From RBG-16-66-20 sp035499575 (lineage in GTDB: Bacteria > Pseudomonadota > Gammaproteobacteria > Burkholderiales > SG8-39), in NCBI GenBank assembly GCA_035499575.1, contig DATJYN010000161.1:1-11135 (forward strand): 11,135 nt of DNA, in the 5' to 3' direction. The notes beneath the pieces were generated by a model. The model had not been told where the DNA came from and ran no database searches. It worked only from the letters and a program-made list of their open reading frames with translations. Positions 5,389 through 11,135 of the stretch are shown here, one piece after another. The position numbers and the translations under genes are program-made. Numbering within the stretch: the stretch's first letter is position 1; every line of letters begins with the position of its first letter.

Positions 5389-6546
5389 ATGATTCCCCGC
5401 ACGCTGTTTACCCCCGAGCACGAGACCTTCCGCGACAGCGTGCGGCGCTTCCTCGAGGCCGAGGTCAGGCCGCACGACGAGAAATGGCAGGAACAGGGCT
5501 ACGCCGACAAGTCGGTCTGGAAGAAGGCCGGCGAGCACGGCTTCCTCTGCATGAGCATGCCCGAGGAATACGGCGGCTCGGGCGCGGACAAGCTGTTCAG
5601 CGTGGTGCTGATCGAGGAGCAGTCCAGGATCAACAACTCCTCGCTCGGCTGGGGCCTGCATTCCGAGATCGTCGCGCCCTACCTGCTCAACTACGGCAGC
5701 GACGTACTCAAGAAGAAGTATCTGCCGAAGATGGCGGCTGGCGACATGGTTGGCGCCATCGCCATGAGCGAGCCCGGCGCGGGCTCGGACCTGCAATCGG
5801 TAAAGACGACCGCGCTCAGGAAAGGCGACAGGTACATCGTCAACGGTTCCAAGACCTTCATCACCAACGGCTGGAATTCCGATCTCGTCATCGTGGTGGC
5901 GAAGACCGACCCGGCCAAGGGTGCGAAGGGCACCAGCCTGGTCGTGGTGGACACCTCGATGAAGGGTTTCTCCAAGGGCAAGCGGCTGAAGAAAATGGGC
6001 CTGAAGGGCCAGGACACCGCCGAACTCTTCTTCGACAACGTCGAGGTGCCGGCCGAGAACCTGCTCGGGCAGGAGAACAACGGCTTCATCTACCTCATGC
6101 AGGAGCTGCCCTGGGAGCGCATGCAGATCGCCCTCGGCGCGGCGGCGAAATGCGAAGCGGCGCTCGGCTGGACCATCGCCTACGTGAACGACCGCAAAGC
6201 CTTCGGCAAGCCGGTGGCAAGTTTCCAGAACACGCGCTTCAAGCTCGCCGAAATCGCCACCGAAGTGCAGGTGATGCGCGTGTTCGTAGACCGCTGCATG
6301 GAACTGCTGCTGGAAAAGAAGCTGGATACCGCCACCGCCTCGATGGCCAAGTACTGGGCCTCGGACATGGAAGGCAAGGTGCTCGACGAATGCCTGCAGC
6401 TGCACGGCGGCTACGGTTTCATGTGGGAATTTCCGATCTCGCAGGCCTACGTGGACGCGCGCGTCACGCGCATCTACGGCGGCACCAACGAAATCATGAA
6501 GGAAGTCATTTCCCGTTCACTCGGGCTTGGAGGCAAAGATGGCTAG
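5389..6546 (+). CDS. Acyl-CoA dehydrogenase, long-chain (ACADL/LCAD) type
   Basis: A 385-residue flavoenzyme that makes the trans-2 double bond in acyl-CoA, passing electrons to ETF and then to quinone. The N-terminal helical domain, the FAD-binding middle (AMSEPGAGSDLQSVKT, then FITNGWNSDLVIVVAKTDP) and the C-terminal helical domain (DRKAFGKPVASFQNTRFKLA, then LHGGYGFM) are all present, and the length is normal. The Glu that serves as base in medium- and short-chain enzymes is absent: the motif reads IYGGTNEIM, with Gly364 at that place. Instead E243 in ELPWERMQIA sits where LCAD and isovaleryl-CoA dehydrogenase keep their base. Mammalian LCAD also has IYGGTNEIM, so the LCAD-like subgroup is well supported; chain-length preference cannot be read. 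It is the first gene of the operon; its last 8 bases overlap the thiolase gene. Confidence 0.92.
   Translation: MIPRTLFTPEHETFRDSVRRFLEAEVRPHDEKWQEQGYADKSVWKKAGEHGFLCMSMPEEYGGSGADKLFSVVLIEEQSRINNSSLGWGLHSEIVAPYLLNYGSDVLKKKYLPKMAAGDMVGAIAMSEPGAGSDLQSVKTTALRKGDRYIVNGSKTFITNGWNSDLVIVVAKTDPAKGAKGTSLVVVDTSMKGFSKGKRLKKMGLKGQDTAELFFDNVEVPAENLLGQENNGFIYLMQELPWERMQIALGAAAKCEAALGWTIAYVNDRKAFGKPVASFQNTRFKLAEIATEVQVMRVFVDRCMELLLEKKLDTATASMAKYWASDMEGKVLDECLQLHGGYGFMWEFPISQAYVDARVTRIYGGTNEIMKEVISRSLGLGGKDG
6529..6533 (+). promoter_or_regulatory. Ribosome binding site that fixes the thiolase start
   Basis: GGAGG five bases before the ATG at 6539, inside the end of the ACAD gene. It favours this ATG over the in-frame TTG at 6527, which overlaps the ribosome site itself. 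Confidence 0.7.
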
Positions 6547-7756
6547 CAGCGCGACTGAGGCTATGGTGTTCGACGCGATCCGCACGCCGCGAGGCAGGGG
6601 CAAATCGAGTGGTTCGCTGCACGAGGTGAAACCGATTTCGCTGCTCACGGGCGTGCTGAAGGAATTGCAGCAGCGCCACGAACTCGATACCTCGCAGGTG
6701 GATGACGTGGTCATGGGCTGCGTGACGCCGGTGGGCGAGCAGGGCAGCTGCATCGCCAAGACCGCGGCTCTGGCCGCCGGCTGGGACTACCGCGCCTCCG
6801 GCGTGCAACTCAACCGCTTCTGCGCTTCCGGCCTGGAGGCCGTGAACATGGCTGCGCAGAAAGTGCGCTCCGGCTGGGAAGACCTGGTAGTCGCAGGCGG
6901 GGTGGAGTCCATGTCGCGCGTGCCGCTCGGCACCGATCGCGGGCCCTGGGCCTGCGATCCGGAGACCGCGTTCGACACGGCATTCATCCCGCAGGGCATC
7001 AGCGCCGACCTGATCGCTACGCTGGAAGGCTTCACCCGCGAGCAGGTGGATTTCTATTCCATGCGCTCGCAGCAGCGCGCCGGGGCGGCGCGCGAGGCCG
7101 GACGCTTCAAGCGCTCGGTGGTGCCGGTGGAAGACGCGATGGGCGACGTGATCCTTGACCATGACGAGTTCATCCGCCCGCAAACCACCATGGATGGCCT
7201 GGCCGCGCTCAAGCCGTCCTTCGACAAGATGGGCGAGATGGGCTACGACGCGGTCGCGATCCAGCGCTACCCGCAGGTCGAGCGCATCAAGCACGTGCAC
7301 ACGCCGGGAAATTCGTCCGGCATCGTCGACGGCGCGGCCGCCGTGCTGATCGGCACGGAAGAAAAGGGCAAGCAGCTCGGCCTCACGCCGCGCGCGCGCA
7401 TCGTGTCCATCGCGCTGTCGGGCGCCGACCCGACCATCATGCTGACCGGCCCGATGCCGGCGGCGCGCAAGGCGCTGGCCAAGGCGAAGATGCAGATCGA
7501 GCAGATCGATCTGTTCGAAGTCAACGAGGCTTTCGCCGTGGTGCCCATGAAGTTCATGAAGGAAATGAACGTGCCGGACGAGATCGTCAACGTGAACGGC
7601 GGTTCCATCGCCATGGGCCACCCGCTCGGCGCCACCGGCGCGATGATCCTCGGCACGCTGATCGACGAGCTGGAGCGCCGCAAGTTGCGCTACGGCCTCG
7701 CTACGCTATGCGTCGGCGGCGGCATGGGTATTGCAACGATTGTGGAGCGCCTTTAA
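6539..7756 (+). CDS. Thiolase (acetyl-CoA C-acyltransferase)
   Basis: A 405-residue thiolase that splits 3-ketoacyl-CoA with CoA to give acetyl-CoA and a shortened acyl-CoA, the last step of a beta-oxidation turn. The nucleophile is C95 in NRFCASGLEA, the NEAFA motif is present, H361 lies in GGSIAMGHPLGATGA and the acid/base Cys is C391 in LCVGGGMG, so all catalytic residues are intact. Length and order are those of the degradative type I/II thiolase family. A strong GGAGG precedes the ATG, and the start overlaps the ACAD gene by 8 bases, which suggests coupled translation. The fused hydratase/dehydrogenase begins 6 bases after its stop, as expected for the partner enzyme of the beta-oxidation complex. 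Whether it prefers long or short ketoacyl-CoAs cannot be judged. Confidence 0.93.
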   Translation: MASSATEAMVFDAIRTPRGRGKSSGSLHEVKPISLLTGVLKELQQRHELDTSQVDDVVMGCVTPVGEQGSCIAKTAALAAGWDYRASGVQLNRFCASGLEAVNMAAQKVRSGWEDLVVAGGVESMSRVPLGTDRGPWACDPETAFDTAFIPQGISADLIATLEGFTREQVDFYSMRSQQRAGAAREAGRFKRSVVPVEDAMGDVILDHDEFIRPQTTMDGLAALKPSFDKMGEMGYDAVAIQRYPQVERIKHVHTPGNSSGIVDGAAAVLIGTEEKGKQLGLTPRARIVSIALSGADPTIMLTGPMPAARKALAKAKMQIEQIDLFEVNEAFAVVPMKFMKEMNVPDEIVNVNGGSIAMGHPLGATGAMILGTLIDELERRKLRYGLATLCVGGGMGIATIVERL

Positions 7757-7762
7757 AAAAGA

Positions 7763-9880
7763 ATGCCAATCAAATTCAACAAAGACGCTGAAAACGTCGT
7801 AACGGTCACCTTTGACGCTCCGGGTTCCCCGGTCAACACGATGACCGAGGCCTGGGACGCTGCGTTCGCCGAAACGGTCCAGCGGCTTGCGAGCGAGAAG
7901 ACCCTGATCAAGGGCGTGATCCTTGCCTCGGCGAAGAAGACCTTCTTTGCCGGTGCTGAATTGAAGGACGTGCTCAGGTACGGCCCGGACGACGGTCCAA
8001 AGGTGTTCCGCTGGATCGAAGCCACCAAGAAGCAGATGCGCGCGCTGGAAACGCTCGGCATCCCGGTGGTCGCCGCGCTGGAGGGCGCGGCGCTCGGCGG
8101 CGGCTGGGAGATCGCGCTCTGCGCCCATTGCCGCATCGTGCTCGATGACGCGTCCATCCAGCTCGGCCTGCCCGAGGTGACGCTGGGGCTGCTGCCCGGC
8201 GCCGGCGGCGTCACCAAGATGACGCGCCTGCTCGGCCTGCAGGCGGCGTTCCCCTACCTGGTCGAGGGCAGGACCATGCGCCCCCAGGAAGCGGCCAAGC
8301 TCGGGCTCGTGCAGGGCCTGGCCGCGAGTAAGGAAGACCTCTTCCGCATGGCGCGCGAGTGGATCGCCGCCCATCCTTCGCCGAAGCAGCCCTGGGACGA
8401 GAAGGATTACCGAATGCCTGGCGGCGGCCCGTCCAGCCCGAAAGTGTCGCAGATGCTGTCGATGGCGCCCGCGATGGTGGTCGAGAAAACGCGCGGGCTC
8501 TACCCGGCGCCGAAGGCGATCATGGCGGCGATGGTGGAAGGCGCCTACGTCGACTTCGACACGGCGCTGCGCGTGGAGTCACGCTACCTGGCGCGCCTCG
8601 CGGTCGGGCCGGTGGCGAAGAACCTGATTTCGCTCTTCTTCAACCGCGGCGCCATCAAGTCCGGCGCGTCGCGGCCGAAGGAATTCCCGAAGTGGAAGGC
8701 GACCAAGGTCGGCATCCTCGGCGCCGGCATGATGGGCGGCGGCATCGCCTGGGCCAACATGAACCGCGGCGTGCCCTGCGTGCTGAAGGACGTGTTCCTG
8801 GAGAAGGCGGAAGCGGGCAAGGCCTACAGCGCGAAAATCCTCGAGCGCCGGAAGAAGGACGGCGCGCAGCTCGTGCTCATCAAGCCGACCGCCGACGTCA
8901 AGGACCTCGCGGGCTGCGACCTCATCATCGAAGCGGTGTTCGAGAAGCGCGAGCTGAAGGCGCAGGTGACCAAGGAGGCCGAGCCGCAACTTGCGCCCGG
9001 CGGCTTCTTCGCCTCGAACACCTCGACGCTGCCGATTTCCGGGCTCGCCAAGGCCTCGGCGCACCCGGAAAAATTCATCGGCCTGCATTTCTTTTCGCCG
9101 GTGGACCGGATGGAGCTGGTCGAGATCATCAAGGGCGAAAAGACATCGCCGGAAACGCTGGCCAAGGCCTACGACTACGTATTGCAGATCGGCAAGACGC
9201 CGATCGTGGTCAACGATTCGCGCGGCTTTTTCACCAGCCGCACCTTCGGCACGTTCGTGCAGGAAGGCTGCGCGATGCTCGCCGAAGGCATCCCGGCGGC
9301 GGCGATCGAAAATGCGGCGCGCCAGGCGGGCATGCCGGTCGGGCCGCTCGAGGTGATCGACCAGACGTCGATGTCGCTTTCGGTGCAGGTGATGGAGCAG
9401 ACCCTCGCCGACCTGAAAGCCGAAGGCAAGCCCCTGCCGCCGGAGCATCCGGGCCAGCAGGTAATCCTGAGGATGGTGAACGAGTTCAAGCGCCCGGGGC
9501 GTGCGGCCGGCGGCGGCTTCTACGATTATCCGAAGGACGGCAGGAAGACCCTCTGGCCCGAGCTCGCGCGGATATTCGGCAAGCCGGGCGTCAAGTGGGA
9601 ACTGCAGGACCTCAAGGACCGCATCCTCTACCGGCAGGCAATCGAGGCGGCGCGCTGCCTGCAGGAAGGCGTGCTCACGACGGCGCACGACGCGAACATC
9701 GGTTCCATCTACGGCATCGGTTTTCCCGCCTGGACCGGCGGCGCGCTGCAGTTCATCAACTATGTGGGCGTCGCGAAATTCGCCGAGCGCGCCGATGCGT
9801 TGGCGAAGTTGCACGGCGAGCGCTTCAAACTGCCGCAGATCGTGCGCGACAAGGCCGCGAAGGGCGAGCAGTTCCGCTGA
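7763..9880 (+). CDS. Bifunctional enoyl-CoA hydratase / 3-hydroxyacyl-CoA dehydrogenase (FadB/FadJ type)
   Basis: A 705-residue fusion enzyme for the two middle steps of beta-oxidation. Residues 1 to about 190 form the crotonase domain, with the oxyanion region LEGAALGGGWEIALCAH and the two catalytic Glu, E116 and E138 (GLPEVTLGLLPGAGG). From about 314 comes the NAD-binding domain with VGILGAGMMGGGIA (GxGxxG at 320-325), NTSTLPIS, the catalytic pair H442 (GLHFFSPV) and E454, and NDSRGFFTSR. The C-terminal half holds the duplicated helical dehydrogenase domain, with GPLEVIDQ and a later GIGFPAWTGG. The length is close to FadJ and FadB. It follows the thiolase by 6 bases with no strong ribosome site, so it probably relies on read-in from the thiolase gene. 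It should form the trifunctional complex with that thiolase. No separate isomerase or epimerase activity can be read. Confidence 0.93.
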   Translation: MPIKFNKDAENVVTVTFDAPGSPVNTMTEAWDAAFAETVQRLASEKTLIKGVILASAKKTFFAGAELKDVLRYGPDDGPKVFRWIEATKKQMRALETLGIPVVAALEGAALGGGWEIALCAHCRIVLDDASIQLGLPEVTLGLLPGAGGVTKMTRLLGLQAAFPYLVEGRTMRPQEAAKLGLVQGLAASKEDLFRMAREWIAAHPSPKQPWDEKDYRMPGGGPSSPKVSQMLSMAPAMVVEKTRGLYPAPKAIMAAMVEGAYVDFDTALRVESRYLARLAVGPVAKNLISLFFNRGAIKSGASRPKEFPKWKATKVGILGAGMMGGGIAWANMNRGVPCVLKDVFLEKAEAGKAYSAKILERRKKDGAQLVLIKPTADVKDLAGCDLIIEAVFEKRELKAQVTKEAEPQLAPGGFFASNTSTLPISGLAKASAHPEKFIGLHFFSPVDRMELVEIIKGEKTSPETLAKAYDYVLQIGKTPIVVNDSRGFFTSRTFGTFVQEGCAMLAEGIPAAAIENAARQAGMPVGPLEVIDQTSMSLSVQVMEQTLADLKAEGKPLPPEHPGQQVILRMVNEFKRPGRAAGGGFYDYPKDGRKTLWPELARIFGKPGVKWELQDLKDRILYRQAIEAARCLQEGVLTTAHDANIGSIYGIGFPAWTGGALQFINYVGVAKFAERADALAKLHGERFKLPQIVRDKAAKGEQFR

Positions 9881-9891
9881 GCGGCCGACCC

Positions 9892-10875
9892 TTGGCCGCC
9901 GCCTGCCGCGTCTGCGCGAATTCCGAGGGCAACGCGCACTTCTTCCCGAAGGAGATGATGTTCGGCTGGCGCGAGGAATTCGATTATCTCGAGTGCGCAC
10001 GCTGCGGCTGCCTGCAGATCGCCGAGATCCCGGCGGACCTCGGCAAGTACTACCCCAGCGACGGCTACTACTCCTACCGGACGCCGAAGCAGAAGCATTA
10101 CCCCGCATGGATGCTGATGCTGCGGCACGAACGCACGCGTTATTTCCTTGGCGAGTTCTCGATGGCGGGCGCGCTCATCGGTTCGCTGTCGAAGCCGCTG
10201 GAGCATTTCGACTGGTTCCGCGGGCGCGGCGTTCGGCTCGATTCCCGCATCCTCGATGTCGGCTGCGGCGCGGGCGGGCTGCTGCTCAAGCTCCAGCGCG
10301 AAGGCTTCCGCTCGCTGCTCGGCGCGGATCCGTTCATCCAGGCCGACATCGACTACGGCAACGGGGTGCGCATTCTCAAGCGGGGCGTCGACGAGTTGGA
10401 CGGGCAGTACGATTTCATCATGCTGCATCATTCCTTCGAGCACATGCCGGATCCGGCGGCGGCGCTCGCCTGGCTTGCGCGCAGGCTCGCAGCCGGCGGC
10501 ACCCTGCTGCTGAGGATTCCGGTCTCCGATTGCTGGGCGCGCAAGCATTACGGCACCAACTGGATGGCCTGGGATGCACCGCGCCACCTCTACCTGCACA
10601 CGCGCAAGAGCATGGCCTTGCTCGCCGAGGGCGCCGGCCTCGCCATCGGCGGCGTGGTCTGCGATTCCTCGGGGCAGCAGTTCTCCAGCAGCGAGCTCTA
10701 CATCCGCGGCGTGCCCTACGTCGAGCATGGCAAGTATCGGCCGGGCAACAGCGCAAATGCCTTTTCGGAATCGGAATGGGACAGTTTCCAGGCGCGCGCT
10801 GCGGAACTTAACCGGAGGGGCGAAGGCGATAGCGCCTGCTTCTACCTGCGCGCCGGCGACGCTGTGAGAAGATAG
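9892..10875 (+). CDS. Zinc-ribbon class I SAM-dependent methyltransferase
   Basis: A 327-residue protein with an N-terminal zinc-ribbon-like part (C5, C8, C35 and C38: CRVC then CARC), a YYPSDGYYSY segment, and a class I methyltransferase domain from about residue 117. SAM motif I is ILDVGCGAGGLL (D122), a later acidic turn is present, and the post-motif region reads LHHSFEHMPDP, as in the Methyltransf_23-like group. No ATG precedes the first Cys pair. The only fitting start I see is TTG at 9892, eleven bases after the previous stop; an ATG at 9952 would cut off CRVC and break the ribbon. No good ribosome site is visible, so translation may depend on coupling. Proteins of this build are usually linked with sugar or small-molecule methylation, which is unexpected in a beta-oxidation operon. 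I do not know the substrate. Confidence 0.85.
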   Translation: MAAACRVCANSEGNAHFFPKEMMFGWREEFDYLECARCGCLQIAEIPADLGKYYPSDGYYSYRTPKQKHYPAWMLMLRHERTRYFLGEFSMAGALIGSLSKPLEHFDWFRGRGVRLDSRILDVGCGAGGLLLKLQREGFRSLLGADPFIQADIDYGNGVRILKRGVDELDGQYDFIMLHHSFEHMPDPAAALAWLARRLAAGGTLLLRIPVSDCWARKHYGTNWMAWDAPRHLYLHTRKSMALLAEGAGLAIGGVVCDSSGQQFSSSELYIRGVPYVEHGKYRPGNSANAFSESEWDSFQARAAELNRRGEGDSACFYLRAGDAVRR

Positions 10876-10880
10876 ACCGC

Positions 10881-11135
10881 ATGCCGCTACCCGTTGTTCT
10901 TCAGAAGCTGCGCATCCCGGTGATTTGCGCGCCGATGTTCATCGCAGGGAACCCGAAACTGGTCATCGAGCAGTGCAAGGCCGGCGTAGTCGGCTCGTTT
11001 CCGGCGCTGAACGCGCGGCCGAAGGAAGCATTGGACCGGTGGCTGACGGAAATCGAAACCGCGCTCGCAGGCCAGCCGGACGCCGCGCCCTACGCGGTGA
11101 ACCAGATCTGCCACAAGTCGAACGATCGCCTGGAG
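10881..11135 (+). CDS. Nitronate monooxygenase / 2-nitropropane dioxygenase-like flavoprotein, N-terminal fragment
   Basis: The first 85 codons of an FMN-dependent TIM-barrel enzyme; the rest lies beyond the right edge. The N-terminus reads LRIPVICAPMFIAGNPKL, then GVVGSFPALNAR, then PYAVNQICHKSNDRL, which are early barrel strands typical of the nitronate monooxygenase family. These enzymes oxidise alkyl nitronates, but relatives include enoyl-ACP reductase FabK and, as I recall, an NADH:quinone reductase (P. aeruginosa PA1024), so the name should not be taken as the reaction. It begins 5 bases after the methyltransferase stop, with GAGAAG (10866-10871) nine bases before the ATG, and belongs to the same operon. 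In a fatty acid operon, an acyl-CoA- or quinone-related role is as likely as nitronate removal. Confidence 0.85.
   Translation, partial: MPLPVVLQKLRIPVICAPMFIAGNPKLVIEQCKAGVVGSFPALNARPKEALDRWLTEIETALAGQPDAAPYAVNQICHKSNDRLE

Noticed and set aside
4390..6405. Long minus-strand open frame of 671 codons spanning the ferredoxin gene and antisense to the acyl-CoA dehydrogenase gene
   Set aside because: It is out of frame with the clear ferredoxin/anchor protein and antisense to an enzyme with all family motifs. The translation is Arg/Ala/Gly-rich with no family pattern, as expected from high GC at third positions.
8359..9891. The same frame as the methyltransferase is open upstream as far as 8359, giving an apparent 838-residue protein
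   Set aside because: The upstream part is a frame shadow of the fused beta-oxidation enzyme, with low-complexity Arg/Gly/Ala sequence. Recognisable protein begins only at the CRVC zinc-ribbon, so I start the gene at 9892.
8579..10108. 509-codon minus-strand open frame antisense to the fused hydratase/dehydrogenase
   Set aside because: It overlaps a well-supported gene and the following methyltransferase; the translation is Arg/Leu/Ala-rich and resembles nothing I know. It is a GC-rich shadow.
1..11135. CRISPR arrays, tRNA or rRNA genes, insertion sequence ends, phage attachment sites
   Set aside because: No regularly spaced repeats, cloverleaf-like stretches, transposase-like proteins or flanking inverted repeats were seen. 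The intergenic space is too small for most of these.

Overview
The window is GC-rich throughout and tightly packed. Genes abut or overlap by a few bases, and no gap exceeds about 65 bp. Gene content, codon style and a TAAAAT-type -10 box suggest a betaproteobacterium, perhaps Burkholderiales or a relative, but nothing here fixes the taxon. I see no rRNA, tRNA, CRISPR array, insertion sequence or phage gene.

Layout. (1) 1-1040, minus strand: an acyl-CoA catabolic pair. An SDR oxidoreductase of the PECR/AtuG-like kind is followed, with a 1-nt overlap (TAATG), by the start of a biotin-dependent acyl-CoA carboxylase beta subunit that runs off the left edge. (2) 1099-2322, plus strand: a divergent M20-family zinc amidohydrolase of the N-carbamoyl-amino-acid hydrolase/allantoate amidohydrolase type. 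(3) 2341-5324, minus strand: a two-gene unit. A six-helix membrane protein with a four-histidine, diheme-b-like anchor and a C-terminal 2Fe-2S ferredoxin domain is joined by a 4-nt GTGA overlap to an 11-helix MscS-type mechanosensitive channel. (4) 5389-11135, plus strand: a beta-oxidation operon. It encodes an LCAD-type acyl-CoA dehydrogenase, a thiolase, an enoyl-CoA hydratase/3-hydroxyacyl-CoA dehydrogenase fusion, a zinc-ribbon methyltransferase, and the start of a nitronate monooxygenase-type flavoprotein that runs off the right edge.

How they fit together. The ACAD, fused hydratase/dehydrogenase and thiolase together carry out one full turn of beta-oxidation. The SDR and carboxylase on the left suggest branched or unsaturated acyl-CoA metabolism nearby, but the two blocks are separate transcription units. 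The most striking part is block 3. Its anchor-plus-ferredoxin architecture is the one I recall as the redox/quinone-responsive input module of certain class III adenylate cyclases (the Sinorhizobium CyaC type). Here no cyclase follows, and the overlapping downstream gene is an ion channel. This suggests a redox- or quinone-gated mechanosensitive channel. It is transcribed divergently, from a 64-bp shared region, from an operon whose first enzyme feeds electrons towards the quinone pool. That functional reading is inference; the domains, the histidines and cysteines, and the overlap are seen directly.
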